From contig CAZBSE010000003.1 in the NCBI GenBank assembly GCA_964494385.1, positions 1 to 64,000 on the forward strand: a stretch of DNA of 64,000 nucleotides, written 5' to 3'. The notes under the pieces were generated by a model. The model had not been told where the DNA came from and searched no databases. It saw only the letters and a list, made by a program, of their open reading frames with translations. Numbering within the stretch: the stretch's first letter is position 1; every line of letters starts with the position of its first letter. Of the stretch, positions 25,871-34,549 are shown in pieces. The stretch comes from CAZBSE01 sp964494385. GTDB taxonomy: Bacteria; Actinomycetota; Humimicrobiia; Humimicrobiales; Humimicrobiaceae. The translations under genes and the position numbers were made by a program.

Positions 25871-27739
25871 ATGGTTTACGATATTATAGTCGCAGGTGCG
25901 GGACACGCGGGTTGTGAAGCTGCACTTGCATCTGCGAGATTGGGATTAAAAACACTGCTGCTAACCATCAATGTGGATAAGATTGCTTTAATGCCCTGTA
26001 ATCCGTCAATAGGGGGACTGGGAAAGAGTCAGCTTGTAAGAGAAATAGATGCACTTGGCGGGCAGATGGCAAAAACTGCTGACAGGACTTTGATACAGAT
26101 TAAAATTTTGAATAAAAGCAAGGGTCCTGCGGTCCAGGCTCTAAGAGCACAGATAGACAAGAAGGAATATGAAATCGAAATGAAGAGGGTCTTAGAGAAT
26201 ACGGAAAATTTGACCTTAAGGCAGGGTACTGTAAAGAAAATATGCGTAAAGGATAATTCAGTAACCGGAGTAGAAGTAGAAAGCGGTATACGTTTTTCGG
26301 GGAAGGCTGTAATCATAGCCACTGGTACTTTTTTAAGGGGAAGAATAATCATTGGAAAGAAAGATTATCCTGCGGGCCGCATGGGTGAATATCCTGCCAT
26401 GAATCTTACGGGGAATTTAATAAACCTTGGGTTTAAAATAAGCAGGTTCCAAACCGCAACCCCACCCCGAATCGATAAAAGAACCATAAATTTTTCAAAA
26501 ACTGCTGTACAGTATGGTGAAAGACAATATTTAAGCTTCTCTTTCTGGGATAAAGAGAAGATTCATGATAGCATCAAGTGCTACCTTACATATACCAATG
26601 AGAAGACTCATAAGGTGATTGCTGAAAATATTGAGCAATCTCCTATAAAATCCGGTATGATCAGCTCACATGGTCCTAGGCACTGTCCCTCCATAGACAG
26701 GAAGGTAATTAATTTTCCAGAAAAGAAAAGGCACCCGGTTTTTATTGAACCAGAGGGGCTTTTTACAAATGAGATGTATCTGCAGGGATTAACCACGAGT
26801 ATGCCCATGAAAGTGCAGCAGAAGATAATAAATACAGTGGAGGGATTGGAAGATGCAAGAATAATAAGACCGGGTTATGCCGTGGAATATGATTACATAA
26901 TTCCAAATCAATTGAATTTTACTCTGGAATCTAAAATAGTTGAAAACCTGTATTTTGCAGGGCAGATAAATGGCACTTCGGGGTATGAGGAAGCTGCGGC
27001 ACAGGGACTGATTGCGGGAATAAATGCAGCATTGAAAGTAATTTCCAGACCTTCGTTAATTCTAACAAGAGATAATAGCTATATAGGAGTCTTGATAGAC
27101 GATCTTTTGACAAAAAAACTTTTGGAGCCTTATAGGATGTACACTTCAAGGGCAGAATATAGACTGGTATTGCGTTCCGATAATGCCGATATAAGATTAA
27201 GCGGATTTGGAAATGATATCGGTCTTATAACTGACAGACAGTACAGCGGAGTGATTAAGAGAGAGAAAGAAATTAATAAATTGATTAAAAAGCTAAAAGC
27301 AAAAGTTTTAAATCCTGGCAAGGCTAACAATTCCGTTCTGCAGAGAATGGGCATAAAACCAATTGATGCCCCCCTGAGCATTTACGGGCTTTTAAAGAGG
27401 CCCGGAGTAGATATAAAAAATACAGTGTGTTTGCTTAACAGCGGGAGTGGTGATTTTAGCAGAAATATTTTAAAACAAGCGGAGATCAGAATAAAATATG
27501 AGGGCTATATAAACAGACAATTAAGTGAAATTAAAAAATTGGAAAGCCTGGAGAAATATAATCTTCCGGAAGATTTTGATTATTATAAGATAATGGGGCT
27601 GGCTTATGAGGCCCAGGAAAAGCTTGCTAAAATTAAGCCCAATACTCTGGGGCAGGCTTCAAGAGTCGCAGGGGTATCTCCTGCGGATATTTCGATACTG
27701 ATGTTAAACTTAAAAGGTAAATTAAAAACGGGTGCTTGA
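25871..27739 (+). CDS. mnmG: tRNA uridine-34 carboxymethylaminomethyl synthesis enzyme MnmG
   Basis: 622 residues, full length. FAD-binding GAGHAGCEAALASA, the catalytic Cys43 in MPCNPSIGGLGKS, the second catalytic Cys in GPRHCPSIDRK, PGYAVEYDY, and the C-terminal helical domain (YRMYTSRAEYRL..., GLAYEAQEKL) are present. With MnmE it adds the carboxymethylaminomethyl or aminomethyl group to U34 of tRNAs, using FAD, NADH and a folate. ATG 25871 follows GGAG. Its stop overlaps the rsmG TTG start by two bases, so translation is coupled. Confidence 0.97.
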   Translation: MVYDIIVAGAGHAGCEAALASARLGLKTLLLTINVDKIALMPCNPSIGGLGKSQLVREIDALGGQMAKTADRTLIQIKILNKSKGPAVQALRAQIDKKEYEIEMKRVLENTENLTLRQGTVKKICVKDNSVTGVEVESGIRFSGKAVIIATGTFLRGRIIIGKKDYPAGRMGEYPAMNLTGNLINLGFKISRFQTATPPRIDKRTINFSKTAVQYGERQYLSFSFWDKEKIHDSIKCYLTYTNEKTHKVIAENIEQSPIKSGMISSHGPRHCPSIDRKVINFPEKKRHPVFIEPEGLFTNEMYLQGLTTSMPMKVQQKIINTVEGLEDARIIRPGYAVEYDYIIPNQLNFTLESKIVENLYFAGQINGTSGYEEAAAQGLIAGINAALKVISRPSLILTRDNSYIGVLIDDLLTKKLLEPYRMYTSRAEYRLVLRSDNADIRLSGFGNDIGLITDRQYSGVIKREKEINKLIKKLKAKVLNPGKANNSVLQRMGIKPIDAPLSIYGLLKRPGVDIKNTVCLLNSGSGDFSRNILKQAEIRIKYEGYINRQLSEIKKLESLEKYNLPEDFDYYKIMGLAYEAQEKLAKIKPNTLGQASRVAGVSPADISILMLNLKGKLKTGA

Positions 27740-28473
27740 ATTTGGAAATCGATAATATTTTGAGATTGTCGTTTCAAAAACTTGAAATAAAATTTTCTGC
27801 AGATCAACTTGAACAGGTAAAAAAATATTTAAACCTGCTTTATAAATATAATAAAATGATAAATCTTGTAGGAACTAAGGATAAGGAAGGCATACTCATA
27901 AGGCATTTTCTGGACTGTCTTTCAATATTAAAATATGAAGGATATTTTTTTTATGGTACTGATTTCGTAGAAAAAATCCTCGATGCAGGAACAGGTTCAG
28001 GGCTGCCGGGTATTCTTCTATCTATTTTTTTAGAGGACAAATTATTTTACTTGCTGGATAAAACACAAAAGAAGATAGATTTTTTAAAGCTTATGGTAAA
28101 AGAGCTGGGACTTAAAAATGTTACAGTAGTCAAAGGGAGAGCAGAGGAGCTCTCAAAAATAAATTCTTACAGAGAAACTTTTGATATAGTTCTGGCAAGA
28201 GCTGTGGCGAAATTTAATATATTAAGCGAATTTGTAATTCCATTTTGCAGAATAAATGGTAGAATTATATTTTATAAAGGAAGAAATATTTTTAATGAAT
28301 TGGAAGAGAGCAGAGGAGCCGTATTGAAACTCGGGGGGAAGGTAGATAGTTTGTTAGAGATAGAAGTTCCATATCTTAATGAGTTTAGAGCTTTTTTAAT
28401 AATCAAAAAAACAGAGAAGTCTCCCGAGCAGTACCCCCGAAAATTTCAAATAATTAAGAAGAAGCCATTGTAG
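27736..28473 (+). CDS. rsmG: 16S rRNA (guanine-527-N7)-methyltransferase RsmG
   Basis: 245 residues. The SAM-binding core reads ILDAGTGSGLPGILLSI, with the N-terminal KMINLVGTKDKEGILIRHFLDCLSIL and ARAVAKF typical of RsmG (GidB). It methylates G527 of 16S rRNA. TTG 27736 overlaps the mnmG stop. The order mnmG-rsmG-parA-parB is the conserved origin-proximal arrangement. Confidence 0.95.
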   Translation: MNLEIDNILRLSFQKLEIKFSADQLEQVKKYLNLLYKYNKMINLVGTKDKEGILIRHFLDCLSILKYEGYFFYGTDFVEKILDAGTGSGLPGILLSIFLEDKLFYLLDKTQKKIDFLKLMVKELGLKNVTVVKGRAEELSKINSYRETFDIVLARAVAKFNILSEFVIPFCRINGRIIFYKGRNIFNELEESRGAVLKLGGKVDSLLEIEVPYLNEFRAFLIIKKTEKSPEQYPRKFQIIKKKPL

Positions 28474-28606
28474 AGGGCATTGTATTAATGCATTATAATG
28501 TATAATTGTCTAAAAGCATAAATGGGGGGATGTGCTATTATTGATGAGGTTTATAGATATGGTTATCAAGAATAGAAAAACAAGAGAAACCATAAGGAAA
28601 GGATAT

Positions 28607-29368
28607 ATGGGGAGGATAATTGCTATTACAAATCAAAAAGGCGGTGTAGGGAAAAGTACAACTGCAGTAAATGTAGCTGCTTATATGAGCTCTTACGGCT
28701 ATAAGACTTTGCTTATAGATCTTGACCCTCAGAGCAATTCAACCAGTGGATTGGGTGTAAATCCTGCTGATATCAAAGAATCGGTTTATGAAGTTTTAAT
28801 ACATGAAAGGGACCCCAATGAGATAATCTTAAATTCTTCATATAAAAATCTTAAAATCCTGCCCTCTTCCATACAGCTTGCCGGTGCGGAAGTAGAACTG
28901 GTTGCCAGCTTAAAGAGGGAGTTCAAGTTAAAAGAAGCGGTAGATAAAATCAAAAAGGATTATGATTTTATCCTGATTGACTGCCCGCCGGCTCTGGGAC
29001 TTTTGACCATTAATGCTCTAACTGCAGCAAGAGAGGTCATTATTCCCATACAATGTGAATATTATGCCCTGGAGGGTCTGGGCCAGCTTTTAAATACCAT
29101 AAACCTGGTTAAAAAAAATCTTAATAATAAATTAAAGATAAAGGGAGCCATAATGACTATGTACGATCCAAGGATAAAACTGGCCGAGCAGGTAATCGAG
29201 GAAGTCAAAAATTATTTTTCGGAAAAGGTTTACAGGACAGTCATTCCCAGAAATGTGAGGCTAAGCGAGGCACCAAGTTATGGCAAACCTATAGTAGAAT
29301 ATGACCCTAATTGCAAGGGCGCAGAGGCCTATAGCAATTTTACGAAGGAAGTGATAAAAAATGGTTAG
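28607..29368 (+). CDS. parA: Chromosome partitioning ATPase ParA/Soj
   Basis: About 253 residues from ATG 28607, which follows GGAAAGGAT; an in-frame extension to 28532 has no such site. The deviant Walker A motif KGGVGKSTTAVN, the DLDPQSNST motif and the IDCPPALGLLT Walker B segment are typical of ParA-type ATPases. With ParB-parS complexes it moves replicated origins, and in some bacteria it modulates DnaA. The parB start overlaps its end by 8 nt. Confidence 0.96.
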   Translation: MGRIIAITNQKGGVGKSTTAVNVAAYMSSYGYKTLLIDLDPQSNSTSGLGVNPADIKESVYEVLIHERDPNEIILNSSYKNLKILPSSIQLAGAEVELVASLKREFKLKEAVDKIKKDYDFILIDCPPALGLLTINALTAAREVIIPIQCEYYALEGLGQLLNTINLVKKNLNNKLKIKGAIMTMYDPRIKLAEQVIEEVKNYFSEKVYRTVIPRNVRLSEAPSYGKPIVEYDPNCKGAEAYSNFTKEVIKNG

Positions 29369-30218
29369 GAGGGGATTAGGCAGAGGTCTTAATGCATTGA
29401 TTCCAAGCATAGATAAATCCTCTGAAGGTGAATCAAATACAATAGTTGAATTATCATTGGATAGAATTGTTCCAAATAAAAACCAGCCCAGGAATATATT
29501 CAATGATGATTCATTAAATGAACTGGCTGAATCAATCAAGAAATTCGGGATCATCCAGCCTATTGTGGTAAGAAGATTGAGCGGGGGAGATAAATATGAA
29601 ATCATCACCGGAGAGAGAAGATACAGAGCTGTTAAAAAAATCGGTATCAATACCATTCCCTCAATAATAGCCAGAGATATTGACGATAGAACTTCTCTGG
29701 AAATGGCTCTGATAGAAAACTTGCAAAGGGATGACTTAAAACCAATGGAAAAAGCTTATACATTTAAGCAGCTTATAGATGAATTTAAAATTACTCATGA
29801 CCAGCTTTCAAAAAGAATTGGTAAGAGCAGGGCAACAATAACTAATTTCCTGAGGTTGCTTTCTCTTCCTGCAGAAATCCAAAAGTTAATAGATGAAGGA
29901 AAATTAAGCGAAGGTCATGCAAGATCATTACTTCCCATAGAAGAAAGCGAGAGAGTAAAAATTGCTAATCTTATTGTTAAAGAAGGCTTAAGCGTAAGGG
30001 ATGTGGAGAGAATAGCAAGCAGAAAAAATGAGCGCAGCAGGGAGATAAAAATTAGAAAAGTGGAGCAGCTGAGCAAGCTCCCGGAAATATCCAGGAGAAT
30101 GACCGAGTATCTAAATGTTCCTGTAAAAATAACTATGGGGAGAAAAAAAGGAAAGATAATAATAGAGTTTGGCTCTATAAAGGGCTTAGAAAGAGTCGTG
30201 GATAAAATATTTGGTTAG
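29361..30218 (+). CDS. parB: Chromosome partitioning protein ParB/Spo0J
   Basis: 285 residues. The N-terminal ParB/Srx fold includes NKNQPRNIF and the CTP-binding GERRYRA motif; the central helix-turn-helix (THDQLSKRIGKSRATITNFLRLLSLP) binds parS; the C-terminal ~60 residues form the dimerisation domain. Two consensus parS sites at 24486 and 25817 are its targets. ATG 29361 overlaps the parA end, and its own end overlaps the lipA start. Confidence 0.96.
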   Translation: MVRRGLGRGLNALIPSIDKSSEGESNTIVELSLDRIVPNKNQPRNIFNDDSLNELAESIKKFGIIQPIVVRRLSGGDKYEIITGERRYRAVKKIGINTIPSIIARDIDDRTSLEMALIENLQRDDLKPMEKAYTFKQLIDEFKITHDQLSKRIGKSRATITNFLRLLSLPAEIQKLIDEGKLSEGHARSLLPIEESERVKIANLIVKEGLSVRDVERIASRKNERSREIKIRKVEQLSKLPEISRRMTEYLNVPVKITMGRKKGKIIIEFGSIKGLERVVDKIFG

Positions 30219-31098
30219 AAAACCTGATTGGCTTAAGAAAAGAATAAATCTGAATAATTTAAATATCAGCAGGGTAAGAAACCTCATTTGCAGCCTACAA
30301 CTTAATACTGTTTGCCAGAGTGCAAAGTGTCCCAATATTTTAGAATGTTTCAGTAAAAAAACGGCAACTTTTATGCTGATGGGCGATGTCTGTACCAGAA
30401 ATTGCGGTTTCTGCGGAATAAAAACGGGAGTACCGAAAGCTCCAGACCAGGAGGAACCTTACAGAGTGGCAAGGGCAGTAAGAGAAGCGGAGTTGAAATA
30501 TGTGGTTATCACTTCGGTGACCAGAGATGACCTAAGCGACGGCGGTAGCTCACATTTTGCAAAAACTGTAATTGAGATAAGAAAACTTAATCCCGGTATA
30601 AGAATAGAATGTTTGATCCCTGATTTTAAAGGGGATATCAGGAATCTGGAAGTACTTGTGAAGCAGCATCCTGATGTGTTAAGTCATAATATGGAAACAG
30701 TTAAAAGAAATTACGCTAAAGCCAGGAAAGAAGCAGATTATAAGGTATCACTTAATATACTGAAATCAGCAAAATCGATAAAAACTTATATTTATACTAA
30801 ATCCGGATTTATGCTGGGCCTTGGAGAAACCAGAAAGGAAATAATACAACTGCTTTCAGATTTAAAAAAGGCGGGCTGTGATATTGTGACTATGGGTCAG
30901 TACCTCAAGCCTTCCGGATCAAATCTTTCGGTAGAAAAATATTACAGACCGGAAGAATTTGAGGATTTAAAAAAACTGGCGGAAAGTTTTAATTTTAAAG
31001 CGGTGATGAGCGGTGTATTTGTGAGGTCTTCTTATGGTGCAGAAGCTATAATGAAAAAAATTTTGGAAGAAAAAGAAGTATGCAACCAATTAAAATAA
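30211..31098 (+). CDS. lipA: Lipoyl synthase
   Basis: 295 residues, a radical SAM enzyme that inserts two sulfurs into protein-bound octanoyl groups. The LipA-specific auxiliary cluster Cys set (VCQSAKCPNILEC) and the radical SAM motif CTRNCGFC are both visible, followed by TSVTRDDLSDGG and a C-terminal S-S-Y-GAEA segment whose Ser ligates the auxiliary cluster. TTG 30211 overlaps the parB stop. No lipB or lipoate-dependent complex gene is in the window. Confidence 0.95.
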   Translation: MVRKPDWLKKRINLNNLNISRVRNLICSLQLNTVCQSAKCPNILECFSKKTATFMLMGDVCTRNCGFCGIKTGVPKAPDQEEPYRVARAVREAELKYVVITSVTRDDLSDGGSSHFAKTVIEIRKLNPGIRIECLIPDFKGDIRNLEVLVKQHPDVLSHNMETVKRNYAKARKEADYKVSLNILKSAKSIKTYIYTKSGFMLGLGETRKEIIQLLSDLKKAGCDIVTMGQYLKPSGSNLSVEKYYRPEEFEDLKKLAESFNFKAVMSGVFVRSSYGAEAIMKKILEEKEVCNQLK

Positions 31099-31144
31099 AG
31101 CTAAACCGGATTGTTACATTAATATCCCGGAAGGTAGTGGATAA

Positions 31145-31531
31145 GTGAAAGGCGTATATTGCCTGCTTATAAACTGCAGGAAGCAACAATCAATAAGAAT
31201 AGGTAATCTTGGGATTATTAATTTTAGGAAAGGCTTTTACTTATATGTGGGTTCGGCTCAAAATAGTATAGAAGGAAGGGTATCAAGACATCTGAGAAGT
31301 AAAAAAAGGAAATTTTGGCACATAGATTATTTTTTATCGAATAAGTATGTAAATATTGACCATGTTTACTGTATTGCAGCCAAAAAAAAGATGGAGTGTA
31401 ATATTGCAAAAAAAGTGAGAGCTGCAGCGCAGCCCGTAATGAAGTTTGGATCTTCGGACTGCAGGTGCGGGAGCCATCTCTTTTTTGTTAATAATCAGGA
31501 ACGGAATTTGACCGATTTTTTATTTGTTTGA
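31145..31531 (+). CDS. GIY-YIG-type DUF123 protein
   Basis: 128 residues. It matches DUF123: KGVYCLLI (GIY-like), GFYLYVGSAQN (YIG-like), RVSRHLRSKKRKFWHIDYFL and a Cys-rich end S-S-D-C-R-C-G-S-H-L. Members are predicted nucleases related to the GIY-YIG fold, mostly known from archaea and some bacteria. GTG 31145 follows a G-rich site GGAAGGTAGTGG. It follows lipA by 46 nt; functional ties to lipA are not evident. Confidence 0.8.
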   Translation: MKGVYCLLINCRKQQSIRIGNLGIINFRKGFYLYVGSAQNSIEGRVSRHLRSKKRKFWHIDYFLSNKYVNIDHVYCIAAKKKMECNIAKKVRAAAQPVMKFGSSDCRCGSHLFFVNNQERNLTDFLFV

Positions 31532-31599
31532 TATATGGTAGTATATTTTGAAAATTTATCTGGAAAAAAATTATAAATGTTTAATATGGAGGTGGAGGT

Positions 31600-32511
31600 A
31601 TGAAAATGAAATTTATCCCCAGGATAATTATAGGAGTGGTCATATTTATTGTAGTACTGCTGCTGCTTCTAAACAGTTTTGTTATAGTCCAAGCCGGAAA
31701 TATAAGGGTGCTTACCCAGTTCGGGAGGACAATGGGAGTTACTTTTGGTCCCGGAATACATATAAAAATACCGTTCATACAGAATACAGTTAATTATTCA
31801 ACCAGGCAGGTAACTTATGAGACAAGTGATTTTCCGGAAACCAGCCAGTCCAGTTTCCCTGACTATGTAGTGGATACGACTTCTTCGGACGGACAGCAGA
31901 TAACGCTAAAATACACTATAAGGTTTTCCATAGACGGCAAACAGGCTGAATGGATATTGAATAATATAGGGACCATGGATAACCTGGTGGAAAAAGTGGT
32001 TAAAACTGAAGCCAGGTCTCTTTCAAGAAATATTCCTAAAAAATATACCGCCGCCCAGCTTTATTCCGAACAGGTATTTGATGTTCAGGAAGAAATAGGA
32101 AGTGCTTTAAAACCGATATTTGAGAAAAATGGGATAATACTGGATGAGTTTTTACTAAGAAAAATAGACTTTACTGAAGAATATTTTAATATACTGGAAG
32201 AGAAACAAATTGCAGAGGAAAAGATTGTGGTAGAGCAGAATATCCTTGAGCAGGAAAAAATTAAGAAGGAACAGGTAATAATACAGGCCGAGGCAGAAGC
32301 AAGGCAGATTGAAATTAAGGGCGAAGCTCTTAAGGAATATCCTCAGATAATACAGCTTGAGTTTATACAGAAATTGTCACCCAATATCTCCTGGGGAATT
32401 TTACCTGAGGAAGGAATTATTCCAATTATCGATTTGAGCAATCTGCAGGGACAGCTGGAAGATTCTTACCAGTATATACCGCAAGAAGGGACACAGGAGG
32501 AGAGCGAATAA
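31600..32511 (+). CDS. Band-7/prohibitin-family membrane protein
   Basis: 303 residues. One N-terminal transmembrane segment (about 7-28) followed by an SPFH/band-7 domain (VQAGNIRVLTQFGRTMGV-FGPGIHIKIPF) and a long charged helix (about 190-250, E/K/Q-rich) likely to form a coiled coil. Such proteins oligomerise in the membrane as scaffolds, often guarding membrane proteases. ATG 31600 follows GGAGGTGGAGG. It stands alone with an inverted repeat after it. Confidence 0.88.
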   Translation: MKMKFIPRIIIGVVIFIVVLLLLLNSFVIVQAGNIRVLTQFGRTMGVTFGPGIHIKIPFIQNTVNYSTRQVTYETSDFPETSQSSFPDYVVDTTSSDGQQITLKYTIRFSIDGKQAEWILNNIGTMDNLVEKVVKTEARSLSRNIPKKYTAAQLYSEQVFDVQEEIGSALKPIFEKNGIILDEFLLRKIDFTEEYFNILEEKQIAEEKIVVEQNILEQEKIKKEQVIIQAEAEARQIEIKGEALKEYPQIIQLEFIQKLSPNISWGILPEEGIIPIIDLSNLQGQLEDSYQYIPQEGTQEESE

Positions 32512-32578
32512 TTTTAAATACTTAAAATAAAATTTTAATTCAAGCGAATACTATATAATTTATTATAGATAATATAAA

Positions 32579-32614
32579 ATACAGGCTGCTGGAACAAGCA
32601 GCCTGTATATTTAA
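32579..32614 (+). terminator. Perfect 12-bp hairpin after the band-7 gene
   Basis: ATACAGGCTGCT and AGCAGCCTGTAT pair perfectly around the loop GGAACA, followed by ATTTAATA. The stem is strong but the T-run is poor, so this is either a weak terminator or a processing signal between two genes. Confidence 0.6.
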
Positions 32615-32643
32615 TACTATGCCATTTTAGCAAGGAAATATAA

Positions 32644-33432
32644 TTGATAAGATTAATTGCCATTGATTTAGACGGGACACTGTTAAACTCAAAATCCAGC
32701 ATAAGCATCAGGAACAAAGAAGCTATCGAAAAATGTTTAAAAAGAGGAATAAAAGTTATCTTATCCACAGGGAAGACTATTTTTTCAGTAGGGAAGCTAA
32801 TCAGAGAACTTCACCTGACTGATCCGCAAATAGCAGCAGGAGGAGCTGCTATCATAGACAGGGAATTAAATTTGCTTTTAACGTTAAAAGTTCCCCAGGC
32901 ATCATATATTGGGGTTGTAAAAATGGCCCGGGTTTGGGGAAGGGGCCATGCCGTACAAACCACAGATGGCGTACTTTATTATGATAGGGAACACCCCCTT
33001 TTTAAATATTTGACAGCAGCCGATGAACCCTTAAAAAAAGTAAGAGACCTGACATCCAGCCATATTGCTGAAAATTCACTTATTCTTACACTGACTATTG
33101 ATTGTAATGACAGTTTTAATGAATATCTAAAGTCCAATATCGGAAATGACATAAAGGTAAGGAGGGGCGGGCCCTATTTTTTAAATGTTTTAAATAAGGA
33201 GGCAGGAAAAGTCTTTGGAATTAAAAAAATATTGGAAATAACGGGAATAAAGCAAAGCCAGGTCCTGGCAATAGGCGACAGTGAGAATGATCTGGGAGTT
33301 ATAAAATTTGCCGGTACTGGTGTTGCCATGGAAAATTCTCCGCAGGCAGTAAAAAGAGCTGCCGATTATGTGGTAAGTAAAAATGATAAAGACGGAGTAG
33401 CCGAAGCAATATATAAATATTTAGATCTCTAA
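32644..33432 (+). CDS. Cof-type HAD-superfamily phosphatase (IIB)
   Basis: 262 residues. HAD motif I DLDGTLLNS (DxDGT) near the N-terminus, motif II STGK, motif III Lys (around NKEAGKVFGI) and motif IV GDSENDLG, with a type IIB cap between. Cof-like phosphatases act on sugar phosphates, phosphorylated cofactors or pyridoxal phosphate; no substrate can be assigned. TTG 32644 follows AAGGAAAT. Confidence 0.9.
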   Translation: MIRLIAIDLDGTLLNSKSSISIRNKEAIEKCLKRGIKVILSTGKTIFSVGKLIRELHLTDPQIAAGGAAIIDRELNLLLTLKVPQASYIGVVKMARVWGRGHAVQTTDGVLYYDREHPLFKYLTAADEPLKKVRDLTSSHIAENSLILTLTIDCNDSFNEYLKSNIGNDIKVRRGGPYFLNVLNKEAGKVFGIKKILEITGIKQSQVLAIGDSENDLGVIKFAGTGVAMENSPQAVKRAADYVVSKNDKDGVAEAIYKYLDL

Positions 33433-33800
33433 AAAATAACTTAAAATTCTCAGGTGAAAATTTAAATGATCGATTATAAAAAATTATAGCCTATAATTTT
33501 AAACCTGATGTAATGTTAAAATATTATTAAAATGAGCCATCGTAAGGGCACTTCAGGAAAATAATGTTGTTGTATGGTATAATTTTTTAAGTATGTAAAT
33601 AATTGTAATTATTTAATCTACATGGTAGCAGCGATGTTTTTTCCTCATAATTAATATAAATTTTGTTACTAATGGATTATGATCAAAATTTTATGATTAT
33701 TAACGGAAGCTGCCGCCGGAAGTATTAATATCTTTTATTATCGATACAAAGATTGCAAAAAAGCTTAATATATTTTAAAAGGTAAGAGAAAAATTAAAAA
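33433..33800. other. Intergenic region upstream of the VIT/CCC1-like gene
   Basis: 368 nt without a readable gene. An extended -10 promoter element TGGTATAAT is at 33575-33583, which would leave a ~200-nt leader before the next gene. I see no known riboswitch fold; the leader has no obvious long stem. Otherwise nothing notable. Confidence 0.35.
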
Positions 33801-34406
33801 ATGAGCGATGTTAGAAAGAAATTTTCAGATTATATTGAAAGAATTAAAACATATAATAAAATTGCGGGAATCAATAAGATTGTAAGAAGATATTTTGCCA
33901 TAAATGGCTTTGATGGGGTGATTACCAGCATAGGTGTTCTTGTAGGGAACTATATTATAAGAGCCACGGAATATACAAATGTGATAATAGCCGGAGGCGC
34001 CATATGTATTTCTCTTGGTGTTTCCGGAGTCTGGAGTGCTTATAATAGTGAAACTGCTGAAAGAAAAAAGGAGCTGAAAGATTTGGAAGAATCAACCCTT
34101 TATAATCTGGATAAGACAATAATATCAGATGCTCAGAAATTTTCTACAAAAGTGCTTGCTATGGTAAACGGAGTATCACCGGTGGTAACGGCATTTATTC
34201 CTTTGGTACCTTTCATTTTCGGGAAATATATACCCATAAATATCTGCTATTACAGTGGTTTTGCTCTGGCATTTTTAATATTATTTGGAATAGGCATGTT
34301 TCTGGGGAAAATATCCCGGAGTAATCTTATAATCAGCGGCGCAAAGATGCTTATCGCAGGTATTTTCTGTATTATTTTAAGCCTGCTGTTAAAATTAATT
34401 GGATAG
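33801..34406 (+). CDS. VIT1/CCC1-family membrane protein
   Basis: 201 residues. The start of the transporter domain reads RYFAINGFDGVITSIGVLVGNYI, matching the D-G-x-x-x-x-x-G pattern of the VIT1/CCC1 and DUF125 group, which carry Fe2+ or Mn2+. About five hydrophobic segments are visible, with a charged cytoplasmic helix (ETAERKKELKDLEES) between the second and third as in this family. The acidic metal-binding insert is short, so transport function is likely but unproven. ATG 33801 has only a weak ribosome binding site. Confidence 0.8.
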   Translation: MSDVRKKFSDYIERIKTYNKIAGINKIVRRYFAINGFDGVITSIGVLVGNYIIRATEYTNVIIAGGAICISLGVSGVWSAYNSETAERKKELKDLEESTLYNLDKTIISDAQKFSTKVLAMVNGVSPVVTAFIPLVPFIFGKYIPINICYYSGFALAFLILFGIGMFLGKISRSNLIISGAKMLIAGIFCIILSLLLKLIG

Positions 34407-34478
34407 TTTAAGGCAATTTAAGAATAAATCAGAAATGCCGCCACCGTGCTAAACTCAGCTAAAATTCAGTTAAATTAG

Positions 34479-34519
34479 AAATAAGACCTTAACTTTAATC
34501 AGTCAAGGTCTTATTTTTT
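34479..34519. terminator. Bidirectional terminator between the VIT/CCC1 gene and glnA
   Basis: AAATAAGACCTT and AAGGTCTTATTT form a perfect 12-bp stem around a 14-nt loop, followed on the plus strand by TTTTA. The two flanking genes converge on it, so it can stop both transcripts. Confidence 0.85.
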
Positions 34520-34549
34520 ATATGTCCGGTTTTATTAAAAATTTAGATG